In this document: positions 52,530-63,871 of the stretch, one piece after another
Layout: each line of letters begins with the position of its first letter
Numbering within the stretch: the first letter of the stretch is position 1
Assembly (NCBI RefSeq): GCF_010183535.1
Contig: NC_071329.1
Location: 15,700,879 to 15,764,878, forward strand
Direction: 5' to 3'
From: Caenorhabditis remanei
Lineage: Eukaryota > Nematoda > Chromadorea > Rhabditida > Rhabditidae
DNA length: 64,000 nt
Translations under genes and position numbers: made by a program
Notes under the pieces: generated by a model
Databases searched by the model: none
What the model was told of the DNA's origin: nothing
The model's input: only the letters and a program-made list of their open reading frames with translations

Positions 52530-55500
52530 TTACGACGTTCCTCTTCTCACATTGAGATTTTGATTCTGATTCCGTTGACCCGCTGATATCGACTGCTTTG
52601 GAACCAGTATAGTTTTCCCGACTTGAATCAAATTTTTCAGACCAACCATTTTTTTCACTTCGGTGTTAATGGTACTGTTGATAGAGAAGACCACGAATCT
52701 GGAATATGAATTTATTTGGAGGAAATCGGTGGCACAGGGTCATATTTAGTCCATATGAATTCAAATCATTTTCGCGCCCAACCGGAAGTCTAGTGAAGCG
52801 CGTTTGCGCACGACTTCGCAGGTTGAGTCGCCGCTCAGCCAAATCGCGTGCTTATAACGTGGACGAACAATAAGGAGTTACATTTTTCGAATGAAGCTCT
52901 TTTCATTCATTTTTCTCATTTTTTTTCGGTTAAATCTTGCACAAAAAATATCAAATTAAAAAAGGAAAATACACATTTTCAATAAACAAAAAAATTATTG
53001 GAGCGCATATGCTTCGTATGGACTTTCTAGGACCCTGTGTGTGGCTTAATTCTAGTTTACCCTTCAACTGTCCTTAGAAAAACCATTGAAAATGAAAGTG
53101 TGATGAATTGAAAGAATAGATTAGGAAACATGTTATAGGTAATTGTAGAGTTCAATGAGTCCACGATAATCAGGAAACTTTGAACCAAGGCTTGAATTAT
53201 CATTCTTCGATTTTTACGGTGCCGTTGAAGGATTTGGGCGTTGGAGATGCGGTGGTCAGGCTGAAATTTTATAAATGTTGTCAAGAAGTAAGATACAGAA
53301 CCATTCAAAAGGCTATCATATTTTGCCTGTTTCTGTTGAAAATTACAAAGTTTGAAAGGGTGTCATGATATCAATGTTTGTCCTACAAGGTAAAAATTTT
53401 ATGGAGTATAGAATTCAAAAATAACGCTTCATTTTTGTAGTTGACAACTTTTTTTTACGGACACTCCCTAGAGAGTTACATATCGACAAAGTAATTTCTC
53501 CTTCAAATCGTCGCATTTCATTCAGCGCAAAATAGAGTGATTTTTGAGCTATCTTTTTAAAGTGACCATAACTTTCTAGGGAGTGTCCGTACAAAAAAGT
53601 AGTCAACTGCAAAAATGGAGCTCTATTCTTGGTCTGTTTGATCTATATAAAAATTATTTTGTGGGACAGTTAGTTTTATTATGACACACTCTCAAAGTTG
53701 GACAATTTCAACTGAAAACGGCCGAAGATCATATCCTATTGACAGGTACTGTAGGTCACGTCCCATATCTCAACACTGATCTTTCTTCCGAAGACAAGCT
53801 TAACTAGTTACCAGAAGTTTATGAAGATTTAAAAAATTTTCTGTTCATTTGAACTTTCTCAGGATGATTCATGATTTTACTTGTACTTTTACTCCTTCTC
53901 AAATCTCTTCTAATTGACAAAGTACACCAAATCCCTTCCCAAGAGACCCAAGATTTCCAAATAACTCATATATCCACATATTAGTTCTTCTACACCCTCT
54001 CAAATTGGTCAATTTCCACTAAAAAGATCAAAGTTGACAACCTTTTGAGCGGTACTGTAGAATCCATTTTCACCCCGAGACAGACTAACAAACATGTCTA
54101 ACCAGAGAATCTCACCGTGTTCAGAAACAATTTGACAAACAGTAACACACTACAACATGCGGTGAATGATGCTATAGTAACCATCGACACCAGAAATATA
54201 TCCTGAGCAACTTCAGTACATGGACTAACTTCTCCTATCCATCCGAGGTAGTCACGATTGAAAAGATAGTGACAACCTTCTGAAAATCAATCATTCTGGA
54301 AAAACAATCCACCTACTAGCACGACACGCGTCTTACAACCGCTCTCAACCGAAACCAAAGAAAACTGTGTGCGAAATTGCGAGGCTCAGAGAAAAAGGTA
54401 CATTTTTCGGCACTGTTCTAGAACGCCGGAACGAAAAAAAAATCCCGGAACGAAAAAAAAATCCCGGAACGAAAAAAAATCCCGGAACGAAAAAAAAATC
54501 CCGGCACGAAAAAAAAATCCCGGCACGAAAAAAAAATCCCGGAACGAAAAAAAAATCCCGGAACGAAAAAAAAATCCCGGGACCAAAAAAAAATCCCGGA
54601 ACAAGAAAAAAATCCCGGAACCGAAATTTTCATTCTATTATTTGAATTTTTGCGGAGATATAATGTTTATTTGAAATAAATGATAAACAATACAACTAAA
54701 TTCCGGAAAACATAACCATTGTCCTTTGTTTTTGGATTGTTTAGATTTTCTAGATTTTTGAGGAGTTTTTGTGGTTTTTGGAGCTTTAGTTGTTACGAGG
54801 AAGTTTCATGGAAGTTTGGTGGAAACCTGCCCCTCAACCCTAAGGATGTTTCACTGACAGTTATCTGTGTATTGTGATTTGAAAGAGGCACACAAAAAGA
54901 TAAACCTTTTATTGTATACGTTAGCTGGTATGATTACTGCAAGCTGGTAGTTGTTATCTTCCGTTGACGCTGGCTGGTACTCGGAGAGTGTGGTGTCTCA
55001 CTTTAAAACTGCTTTGTCCTTTGACGACTACTTGTATTGAAGTTTTTATCTTCTGTTTGTACTTCCTCGCTACTCCAAGTTGTTTCTTGTGGCTATCCTC
55101 GTCGCGAGGCGTAGCTTCTGGAGTTGGTCGGAATAAGCGGCTGGTATGACTTGTAGTTGTGACTTGTTCACTTTCCCTTAACCGGTCCAGAAGAACTCCT
55201 TCACAGAAGGCTCATTCCAGTGTGATAGGTCAAATGGTTGTAACTTTCAGGAGTTTTATGTCCAGAAGATGAGTTGTCAAACAGTGAAATCGTTGAAATT
55301 CTTTGGAGTTTCAGCTGAAGTTTCTTGTCTGCTTCCTCCTATTAGGAGGGTTTGACGTTGACATCTTGGCTCCTGAATCCTAGAATCGTTGACTTCTTGT
55401 TGATGAATCCGGTTAATCCACCATGAGGTCCAGCTGAGGGACTGATGTTCCTGGCTTCTTCTCGTTGTCTAACTGATCCGTAACCTTACTGAAGATCGAG

Positions 55501-56935
55501 CTGGGGAAATATATGACTTTTTCTTCTTGGCTTTCTTCAGTTGTTAGACGAATCCTTGAATTCTTGAGGCAAAGATGTGAATGGTGGATTGTCGTTGGGC
55601 TTTCTTCTGGTGTTTGAGATGATTAAGGAAGACATGATACTTTAAATAGACCTGTTAAAAAATTATTAAAGAATTGACTAGAAAAAGAAAGACTTGCTGA
55701 CTTTTCAGCCAGTGTTTTCAAGTTATTTGCCTACTGGATCTGAACTTGAACCAACATTTTGTTTGCTACAAGGGGACTTAAGATTCTGAGTTAATGGCAA
55801 CCAGCTGATGACTTGCTGGTAAGACTTTGCACCACTTTCTCAGAACCGGTATCTCTTTTGGACCCGTACTGACTAGCAGTTGGACTTTTCTAGTCTCTTT
55901 TCGGTACTCTGGAACAATATAACTCCGCGAAAATTCAAATAATAGAATGAACATTTTCGTTCCGGAACCTTTTTCTTGTTCCGGGATTTTTTTCTGGTCC
56001 CGGGATTTTTTTTTCGTTCCGGGATTTTTTTTTCGTTCCGGGATTTTTTTTTCGTTCCGGGATTTTGTTTCGTTCCGGGATTTTTTCATTTTCGTTCCGG
56101 GATTTTTTTTCGTTCCGGCGTTCTAGAACAGTGCCCATTTTTCAATGGCATTTCGGTGGAGCGAAGTTGTGAGAACCATGGAGCTAATAGAAACTACTGA
56201 CCTGGCAGTAAGACAACAAAAAGAAACAGGGCAACTAGCAGTGAGAATGTTATACTGAGCTGAAACTCCAGATTCAGATTTTTGGTTTAGAGTTCGACCC
56301 CTTACATTAGTAGGTGAGTACTTGTAACTTTTCATGTGAAGATGAGGGAAGAAGACAGCGGTTATCCTGTTTATCGCCAATAAAATTTGAGATAACGGAG
56401 CGATACTCCATGCAAACCATCCGATTAGTTGACCCATTACAGCATTGAGCCAGTGGTTTGGCTCGGATTGTCTGAAAGTTTTTGGTGTGTAGAGATAATG
56501 ACTTTGACCTTACATGAACATGACTGGAACTGGGAAACATAAGTATCCAATGCATACAATAGCGTTTCCAAAACTACTCAATCCGCATATTTTTAGAAAA
56601 CCATCTCGTTTATTGACTCGGAATATTATTGCAATGAAGTTGAGACTATTTATTATTGAACCGGTTAGGCAAACCTGGAATTTGAAAAATTGGAATAATC
56701 TATTAGCTCAGCACAGTTCTTACAACTGCGCTCCACCGAAATGCCCTTGAAAAATGTCTCTTTTTCTCTGAGTCTCTCATTTTCGCTCACTATTTTCTTA
56801 AGTTTCGGTAGAGCGCGGTTGTAAGAAGCGTGTCGTGCTAATATGAAAACTTACCAAAATCAACATCACCCCGGAGACTATTCTGACATTTGGAGTTGAG
56901 AATTTTGAATAGAGAAACTCGTCGATCAGACTCAT
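52530..56935 (-). CDS. srx-type serpentine chemoreceptor, one frame break
   Basis: Seven minus-strand exons: 56935-56855, 56674-56514, 56471-56306, 56260-56202, 54279-54116, 53260-53061, 52698-52530 (about 330 residues). The features are of the nematode Srx family of 7TM receptors: the asparagine-rich first helix segment (IINSLNFIAIIF), LLAINRITAVFFP at the end of TM3, a GCHYLF...GW loop before TM5, and an R/K-rich run leading into TM6 (RHRKNRRMIIQALVQ). A run of six Ts in the fourth exon (near 56225) is one base longer than the frame needs: with five, a continuous TM helix joins the next exon in phase. It is therefore a recent pseudogene or a homopolymer error. Srx proteins are expected in chemosensory neurons. 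Three introns contain mobile elements. Confidence 0.8.
53335..53722. repeat. palindromic MITE in an srx intron
   Basis: The arms share ATTTTTGTAGTTGACAACTT / TAGTCAACTGCAAAAAT and GAGAGTTACAT / AACTTTCTAGGGAGTG segments in inverted order. The same family occurs at 57340-57770, with half copies at about 32430-32670, 36140-36390 and 58460-58600. Confidence 0.7.
53755..53990. repeat. right arm of the separated inverted repeat
   Basis: Reverse complement of 51692-51925. It lies in the srx intron upstream of the exon at 53260. Confidence 0.75.
54429..54620 (+). repeat. left minisatellite array, ~19-bp unit
   Basis: About ten units of CCCGGAACGAAAAAAAAAT with small changes (GGCACG, GGGACC, GGAACAAG variants). 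Confidence 0.93.
55966..56116 (-). repeat. right minisatellite array, ~19-bp unit
   Basis: About eight units, the reverse complement of the left array, with similar variant units (GGTCCC, CTTGTTCC). Confidence 0.93.
56701..56843. repeat. MITE, TATTAGCTC family, filling srx intron 1
   Basis: The ends TATTAGCTCAGCACAG and GTCGTGCTAATA bound a foldback interior. The intron is 56675-56854, and only 11 nt on the donor side and 26 nt on the acceptor side are not MITE. Confidence 0.88.
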
Positions 56936-58841
56936 TTTTAGAGACAAGAATAGACTGAAAATCAGAATAATCTAAGATTAGGAAGTTGTTTGATTCTGAT
57001 TCGGAAAGGTTCAGGAACTATAAGGAAAATTAAAGAAATTGGCGGTTAGTTGGCATTTATAAATATGCCTTGTTATATTTATAATTGAAAAGTGGGAGAG
57101 TAAAACACAGTGTAGTTTCTTAGATGTGATGTTTATAGGTTAGAGGAAGTATGGGGAGAAATGGTGATAATTGAAACAGACATGTATTATTAAAAACGAG
57201 GAAAAGAAAAGAAATTGTCTGGATAACACAAAGATTAGATTGAATGTAAGAATAAAGTTAAGAAAGTTGAACCCCCTGGTGAAAAATACGGAATCAAAAA
57301 AATTTTGATCGAGTGTTGTGTTTTGGGCGATATGCAGTACCCCTCAAAAGGTAATTTGGCGGTTTTCAGTGGAAAATGAACAACTTTGATAGTGTATTTC
57401 GGTGTCACCTGATTGTCCGATGAATTCAATATTGTATGGGTTGGGCAGAACAAAAATAGAACATCATTTTTGTAGTTGACCATTTTTATGTAGGGACACT
57501 TCTCTGAGAGTTACAGGTTGTCAATGTGAAAAACTCCAAAATTTCGCTTTTCTGGGACAAATGACTTTGACAACCTGTACCTTTCATGGTAGCCTCCCGA
57601 CAAAAAATTGTCAACTACAAAAATGATGTGCTATTTTTGTTCTATCCAACCATACAAAATTAAGTTTTCCGGACAATCAAACGACAGTGAAATACACGGT
57701 CAAAGTTGGTCATTTTCCACTGAAAACAGCCAAAGTTGATAAGATTTTGAGCGGTACTATAGGTTGAACTCTACAAGGAAAAAAGTATGCAAATGAAAAT
57801 TTGGGCTAATTGATTCTGAGACAAATATCTAACCGGGCAAACCAAATTTTGAGGAGACTACACATTTCTCAATACTTTTCACTAGAAACCTTCAGTAAAT
57901 TTCAAAACATGTCCATTTAAAAAAAAATTAATTTGCTTTTTCGAATTTCGGACTCATGACTTCAGACTAAAAAAAAGAAGGAAAATAAGAAAAAGAACAA
58001 TAATTCGACAGCTCATGATTTATGATTCTCTTTTACTGGATTTATATTTTCTAGACGTGGAGTACGTATCCTTCTCTTCTCTTCTAATATAATTATAGGG
58101 TGAATTATCTTTTTAGATGTGGCAGCTTAAGTTTTCACGATTTTGTAGGGTAACGAAAAGACAATGATTGAGAACAATCTGTCATATTTCAATGTTTTTG
58201 GAAAAATCGATGTTCGCTGAAAAGACAAACTTCAGTAACACTCCAAATTGAACTTTTGCCAAAACTGAGCCCAAACGACTCACATTTTTTGGATTAGTAT
58301 TCCTTAACACCTCCCAAGGGTAAGAGTAATTGCAGAAATGAATCTGATCAAACTATCATCGTAAATGGTGATTCAGTTCAGTAAAACAAACACTTGTTAA
58401 GAGATCGAAATCAAGAGATTAGCAATTGGTTGGAGTAGGAAATTTTGATTATGAACTAATTACAGTACCTTTCAAAAGGTTATCAACTTTGGTTGTTTTT
58501 AGGGGAAAATGACCAACTTTGCCAGTGTACTTTTTTTGATTGTCCGAAGATAGTGTCCCTAGAAAGGAATGGTCATACAATGGTCGATGCACTATGAGAG
58601 TTCTCTTGAATGCAAATTGTATTGTATGCACTATCGATATCTTCTTTTTCAACTTCTTTTCGGAATTCTTTAATTGATACAATTACTTATTTCTTATTAT
58701 TTGTGAAGTTTTCATGCTCATCTTTGAAGTTTTGAACATTCGTTTTGTCGCACACAGCAGACGCTATTCAATAATTGTTGCACTATTTTCTCCATCTCCA
58801 GTTACCTTCCCTACTTTTTAACTATTAAAGTAATTATCCTC
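56936..58841. other. intergenic with palindromic MITE
   Basis: Upstream region of the srx gene. It holds the MITE at 57340-57770 and a half copy at about 58460-58600. No gene is supported. Confidence 0.45.
57340..57770. repeat. palindromic MITE, CAGTACC...GGTACT family
   Basis: Outer ends CAGTACCCCTCAAAAGG and TTTTGAGCGGTACTATAG. The arms mirror each other through ACAGGTTGTCAATG / ATGACTTTGACAACCTGT. Confidence 0.85.
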
Positions 58842-59820
58842 CTACCTACTCAGACGAATCCCTTCCGATTCGCACCAATTACTTTCCCGCATCGGCACAC
58901 CAATTATTCGCTTATGGTACTTGAAGACAAAGGGTCCTTCCCGTAAACTGTAACCTTCGACAAGACCGCCTATAATTACCCCACTCTTATTACCACCCAC
59001 AAAAATATTCTCCCCTATTCCCTCTGTATTGTTTACTCGGTACCTAATGCACATATAGCACCAACTCTTGACCTTGTAAAACAAAAACAATATAACACAG
59101 TTGCAAATAAATACATTTATCTGAAGTTTTAAAATCAAAGACAAAAAATATTTACAAGAAACAGAAAAAAAAATTTTGAATATGAATTATTGAAACAAAA
59201 AACGAAAAAAATTCGATTCTGAAGGTTGGATACAAAAATTGGAGAAGGAAAATCTTTTTTTTGGATTTGAAACGAAAGGTGATTAATGATTTATGATACC
59301 TCCAGTGGGAAGAGGTTTTCCGCTTTGACCTCGCAGTCTGCTTCCTCGTATTCTGCTGGAATGAGCCGGCAGACGTATCCTTTGGGGTAACGAAGATCAT
59401 ACCCGTAATTCACAAAGACGTATTCTTCAACGGATAGCCATCTTTTACATGAACGATACCAAAATCGAGCATCCATTGCGCTGCAAACACATAATGAGAT
59501 GAAAACCTTACACATAAAGTGAATTACTTACGGAAAGTTCTCAATGACAGTCCTTCCAAGAATTGGTTGCCGCTTCCGATGGGAAACGAAGACTACTGGT
59601 GTCCCATCTGGGACACTCCCGGTCAAGGAATCGTGAAAGGTTTCCAACATCATTTAGTCTCCCGAGGTCCTGGAGTTTCTTGTTTGTATCGTTTTTCCAG
59701 TCCTCAATATGTTTCGGATTCGTTGTCGATTTCCCATTGAAGTGCTTTGAGAAGAAAGTCTGAAATTTAAAACAATTCTATTGAAATCCAACAGAAAATC
59801 TTATCACTCACCTTTTTCAT
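58842..59820 (-). CDS. unrecognised small gene, reading frame uncertain
   Basis: Minus-strand exon candidates: 59820-59812 (ATG AAA AAG, donor GTGAGT), 59759-59532 (donor GTAAGT), about 59482-59296 (acceptor GTTTGCAG; contains DARFWYRSCKRWL and YVFVNYGYDLRYPKGYVC) and about 59049-58842 (contains VGGNKSGVIIGGLVEGYSL). The last three link in phase in one frame, but the frame entering from the first exon runs into a stop near the end of the second, so a one-base shift near 59640 or another start (ATG near 59630) is needed. The protein would be small, Tyr/Trp/Cys-containing and probably extracellular or cytosolic. I do not recognise the family. Confidence 0.35.
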
Positions 59821-60750
59821 TTACTGGAATACATACTGCGAGGAATTAAATAGTTAGAATTTTAGAAAAATCAGAAGAAAAAAAAGGCGACCCTAACACG
59901 AAAGGTCTTGAAATAAATGAATGAAGGGGGAAAAGTGGATAGAAGGGGAGGGGCAAATAGGTATTCAAGGTCAACTGATGTTTGTATAGAACAATGGTTA
60001 TACTTTCGCGCAGAGGGGGTATTCATACTTTGTTGACTTAATTGCCACGTTCTCATGGCCACATTAACACTATTGGTGACGGATATACACAGTACTGGGA
60101 ATGTCGCACTTGCTATAAAGTTTCTGTAGATGACATTGATTGAAAAATAAGTTGCTCTCCTCTGGACTTTTATAACAAGGCGGGAGTTCTGATACTACAA
60201 ATAATAAGTTTGAAGAAGATGATTCAGCCAGACAGTGAACTATCGAAGAGCCGTAAGATGAAAAGGGTCAAGACAAAGAGCATGTAACTATGACTCTTTT
60301 TTTCCTCACAACAAGGAAAAAGAAACAATTTTATAGAAATCGTATAGTGAACTTATCATACTTGTCAAGGCCTGGCCCGGGTGCTTGGCGTCAAACTTCA
60401 AAATTCAAAATTCATTATAAAAAGTATAAGAAGAAGACATATAATTATGTATGCAGTATGCAATTGTGGGAAAAGGATTCTACAATATTTTGAATCCCCA
60501 TACTTGTTCAAGACCGTGATCGAAAATTATGTGAGATATTTTAAATTGTAATATATTGTTGACCACATAGAGAAATTTTGTTATTGTGTGCAAATAATGA
60601 TATCTTGGGTGCGGAAAATCGAAACCATTTGAAACCATTGCTGGATGTCTGGTCCGTCAACATTTCGCACAATTCAGCTCAAATTTTTTCTTTTCTTGCT
60701 TTGAAGGCTTGTCCATTTGGTTAGTCATAACATCAATTTTTATATCTGTA

Positions 60751-61226
60751 TCACAGTTGTAATCTTCCAGAATATTCGGGGTAATAAATAACCAGTTCAA
60801 ACCAGACTTGTCACGCGCCGGGCCGGGCCGAACTCAGGAAAAATCTCGGCCCGGCCCGGCTCTTTTGAAACATTTTGAGTTTTTGATTTTTTTTTGGAAA
60901 TTTTTTGAAATTTTAGGAAAAATGTGAATATGTATGATAATTTAGGCATTTTTACTCTATTTTTTCGAAAAATTTCAAATAAAATTTGGTAAAAACGGGT
61001 TCCCATTTTTTGAAATCAGGAAAAATTTTGGCCCGGCCCGGCCCGACCCGATTTTTGACAAGTCTGGTTCAAACAGAATACTGTTCAGTAATCGTATGTT
61101 TCCCCGAGTCCATGAAGGATACACTTCGCATAAGAAAGCGAATATCGAAACCATGGGCCGTGGAGCACTGCTGCGTCCCAAGTCGGGAAACGAGGAAAAC
61201 GAGTCATCGGAATCATAGTCAGTCAT
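60751..61226 (-). pseudogene. short acidic ORF interrupted by a MITE
   Basis: An ATG at 61226 opens MTDYDSDDSFSSFPDLGR..., coding-like up to about 61069. The inverted-repeat element 60801-61068 (TCAA on both sides) interrupts it. Without the element the frame continues to a stop at 60751. No family is recognised; it may be chance. Confidence 0.25.
60801..61068. repeat. GGCC-rich inverted-repeat element
   Basis: The ends ACCAGACTTGTCA and TGACAAGTCTGGT are exact inverted repeats. Subterminal GGGCCGGGC and GCCCGGCCC blocks pair. A possible 4-bp target duplication TCAA is at 60797-60800 and 61069-61072. Confidence 0.75.
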
Positions 61227-61647
61227 GGCAACAGACAGATAAATATCGAAACTTTGACCAACTCTTTTATACTAAAAGATGACCTAAAAAAGTGACCCAC
61301 AAAATAAAAACCTGATCGCAGTTAATGCGAAAACGTTGCACCTGACCGAAATCGAAAATACTATCTTGCCTTTTATCAAAAGAACGACCTAAATACCAAA
61401 AGCTAAAAGCTGCACTTGTTCCACCCCACCCAACAACCTAATTCCCGTAGAAAATACATCTCACATCAAAAAGATCAAGCGATGAAAAATCTCGCAACAT
61501 TTCCCTGAGAAGAAGACACATTTCCCTCTCCGCAAAATATCTCTCAAAATTGAAAGGAGAAATATCCGTTTTTCTCTACAAAACCACTCTATATAAAATT
61601 CTACAACCACAGACCGATAGTGTTCATTCATTTCAAACTATTAATAT

Positions 61648-61964
61648 TTAGAATATATCATATAAAAAATGACCATTAAAATCATGGTACTGGTAGTTAT
61701 ATTGATGTGGGGTACGTGGTGCTGGGGGTGGGGTTGGGGTACGTGGTGGAGTTCTATGTCTAGGTGGAGATTCTCTATTGTACTGTGGAGACATATTATT
61801 CTGATGATTATGCTGTGGTGGGGTATGATATGGGGTGGGTACAACATGATATGGTGTGGGGGGGGGGGGCACTGGTAGTTATACTGGTGTGTGTATGCTA
61901 TGGGATAATGTGTATGCTGGTTACATCCGCAATAGTTGCAGTGACTGCAGTAGTGATGGTTCAT
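61648..61964 (-). CDS. His/Tyr/Pro-rich short ORF, broken at a homopolymer
   Basis: The minus-strand ATG at 61964 opens MNHHYCSHCNYCGC... and the frame reaches a run of twelve Cs (plus 61858-61869). In the next frame a Pro/His/Asn-rich stretch continues to a stop at 61648. HQYNYQ occurs on both sides of the run, which supports one repetitive protein with a slip at the homopolymer. The opposite strand has a TATATAAAA box near 61592 and a Trp/Gly-rich frame from 61669, so the coding strand is unsure. Confidence 0.25.
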
Positions 61965-62339
61965 ATTCTGTAATAATTTAGTTTGATTAAATGGGTAAAC
62001 AACACCGAGTTATTCTGGGTATTAGGCAAAAGTATAAAAAATTTGAAAATTTGAATTTTTTTGAATTTTTTTTTTGATTTTTTCGCAAAAAAGTCGAATT
62101 TTCGACTATGTTTTTACATATCGATAAAAGTAAAGTGTACATAGGATTTTTGACTATTTTTGATGAAAAATTTTGTGAAAAATTGTGCTCATTTTTTGAC
62201 TCCGGGCCGACCGGGCCGGGCCGATATTTTGCAAGAATGTCCTAGGCGGTTTTCTTCTACTCTGATATGGAGAAAAACGTCATTTACCTTTATCTTAAAT
62301 AAAATTTCTGCTGAAAATTTCAACTTGAAATCCAGAATA

Positions 62340-62510
62340 AAATCTTGTCACTCACTTTTTACTGGAATACTGCTAGATTGTATGAATAAAATAGTTTTTA
62401 GAATTTTAGAAAAATCAGAAGAAACAAGAGGCGACCTTAACACGAAAGGTCTTGGAATGAATGAATGAAGAAAAAGAAAGAGGATAGAAGAGGTGGTGCT
62501 AGGGAATGAG
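62340..62510. repeat. duplicated copy of the 59.80-59.95 kb segment
   Basis: It shares a near-identical stretch with 59796-59950 (TTTTAGAAAAATCAGAAGAA, GGCGACC, AACACGAAAGGTCTTG). Similarity resumes beyond the solo LTR (62903-62950 against 59980-60050), so the LTR landed in the duplicate. Confidence 0.7.
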
Positions 62511-62515
62511 CATAT

Positions 62516-62897
62516 TGTCGTGGCCGACCATCGGATCTCCCATAAATCAATCTTGGAGAAGGATAGAGTGGAGCAAATGATACAAAGAGGTGCCGCAAGA
62601 ACAGTTGACACCACACCTGTTGAGTCATCAGCAGTAAGAGGTCAACAAAGAGATAGTGGAGAAACCCAAGGAGGAGCAGAAGTGTACAACAGCCGTGACA
62701 CCTCCGCAAGGATAGAGAGCATATAGGACGGTGAGACCCAGCGAGGCAAGGAGCCGAAGAGAACAGTATAAATACCCCTCTGTTGTAATATAAAATCTAT
62801 TCTACCAAAATCTATTTGATTCTTAATTCTAAATTGTATACTATTGATATTATAAAACGACTTAAATAAACTATTATTACAACCACCGAACATTACA
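62516..62897 (+). mobile_element. solo LTR, 382 bp
   Basis: TGTCGTGG...GAACATTACA with the 5-bp target duplication CATAT (62511-62515, 62898-62902). TATAAATACC near 62767 and AATAAA near 62866 look like an LTR promoter and polyadenylation signal. TGTCG at the start recalls the Pao LTR, but the rest differs. Confidence 0.75.
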
Positions 62898-63235
62898 CAT
62901 ATGTAGAACAATGGTTATTAATTTTTTGTTGACTTAATTGCTATGGTACTGTATATCAAAAGGATAATAAGTATTTTCTGAACTGTCCCGTCCTAGAACT
63001 GTCCCTCTCTAGAACCGTGTCCCGTTCCATAACTGTTCCCTATCAGAACTGTGCTTTGTCCGAAGTGTCATTTTCAAGAACTGTTCTAAATCGAAAAATA
63101 CTTGAAAAAAATTGAGAGATTTTGGTTTGATTTTTTTATTTTGTACATTTTCTATGGTATGGTGAATTTATTGAAATGGGTCACCAAATTGACAGAAAGT
63201 TGTCAAAAGTTCAAAACAAATAATTGTAGCTTCCA

Positions 63236-63808
63236 TCAAATAGTAGTTTCCCTCTCTGTTGGACCAACTGCATAGTTCCTTCTACAATTTCTGCAGAACA
63301 GATTCCATGGATTCACAAATGAGATGACCGCCTTCACATTCCTCTTGTTGCACAGAATATACGTTAGTTCTGTTACAAATGGCACGGTGAAAAAGTTGGA
63401 AGCGTTTTGTAAGACAAATACCTGCAGTTATAATGTTAATTATAGTTATTCCTTAATTTTATTGGCTTGGCACTGGTCTTTCATCTGCGCTCCACCGAAA
63501 TTTCCTTTCGCACAAAATTTTCTTTGGTTTCGGTAAAACGCGGTTGTCAGAAGCATCCCCTGCTAATAACTCAAACTCACCTCTCTTAGTTCACCAATTG
63601 TGTCGTAACGAAGAATAAATAAGTGGACAATTAGATAGATAGTGGGAAGTTTCAACAAATTAATGGAAAGCGCTTGAAAAAATATATAAAGTTCCGGTTT
63701 GGATGAAATCACTGATGCAATATTCACTTTGTTAGTTACACTTATAAATATTGGAATATAAATGAAGGTGGAGATCACGGACAACGCTTCCAAGAAGAAT
63801 GAGAATTG
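63236..63808 (-). CDS. serpentine receptor gene, 3' two exons in view (partial)
   Basis: Exons 63808-63581 and 63421-63236, both phase 0 with GTGAGT and TGCAG borders, encode TM5-TM7 of a seven-helix receptor. The first has ISTFIYIPIFISV and a second hydrophobic helix (YIFFQALSINLLKLPTIY). The last has VFVLQNASNFFTVPF and the CNKRNVKAVISFVNPW turn before a basic tail and a stop. Upstream exons would lie between 63812 and beyond the window; an acceptor is present at 63809-63811. The receptor family (srv, srsx or similar) cannot be fixed. The single intron in view is mostly a MITE. Confidence 0.65.
63460..63568. repeat. MITE, TATTAGCTC family (short form), in a receptor intron
   Basis: The ends TATTGGCTTGGCAC and CCCTGCTAATA with CTCCACCGAAA / TTTCGGTAAAACG arms. 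It occupies 109 of the 159 intron bases and starts 12 nt from the donor. Confidence 0.8.
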
Positions 63809-63871
63809 CTGAAATGGAAAGTTTTATTTTTATTTTTATTCCAAATTATAATACTTCCTACAATTCTAAGA

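Larger units (their letters stand above)
54409..56135. mobile_element. 1.73-kb TIR element with subterminal minisatellites (non-autonomous DNA transposon)
   Basis: Terminal inverted repeats of at least 25 bp begin GGCACTGTTCTAGAACGCC on each strand. The target duplication is 8 bp, CATTTTTC (54401-54408 and 56136-56143). Next to each TIR is a tandem array of a ~19-bp unit (CCCGGAACGAAAAAAAAAT), in opposite orientation at the two ends. The 1.3-kb centre has no transposase-like frame. An 8-bp duplication fits hAT or Merlin-type elements, but the terminal bases are not a clear match to either. Confidence 0.88.
54314..56189. repeat. MITE, TATTAGCTC family, split by a nested element
   Basis: The left part 54314-54408 and right part 56136-56189 together make one family member (TACTAGCACGAC...GGAGCTAATA). 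The middle is a younger 1.7-kb insertion. The MITE itself sits in srx intron 4, 12 nt from the donor. Confidence 0.85.

Noticed and set aside
54429..56116. CRISPR-like regular repeats
   Set aside because: The 19-bp units are contiguous with no unique spacers, the two arrays are mirrored, and the genome is eukaryotic.
61669..61973. Trp/Gly-rich plus-strand frames downstream of a TATA box
   Set aside because: The composition follows from the purine-rich strand of a His/Pro-coding repeat; the minus strand keeps the HQYNYQ repeat in register. It is not certain enough to list as a gene.
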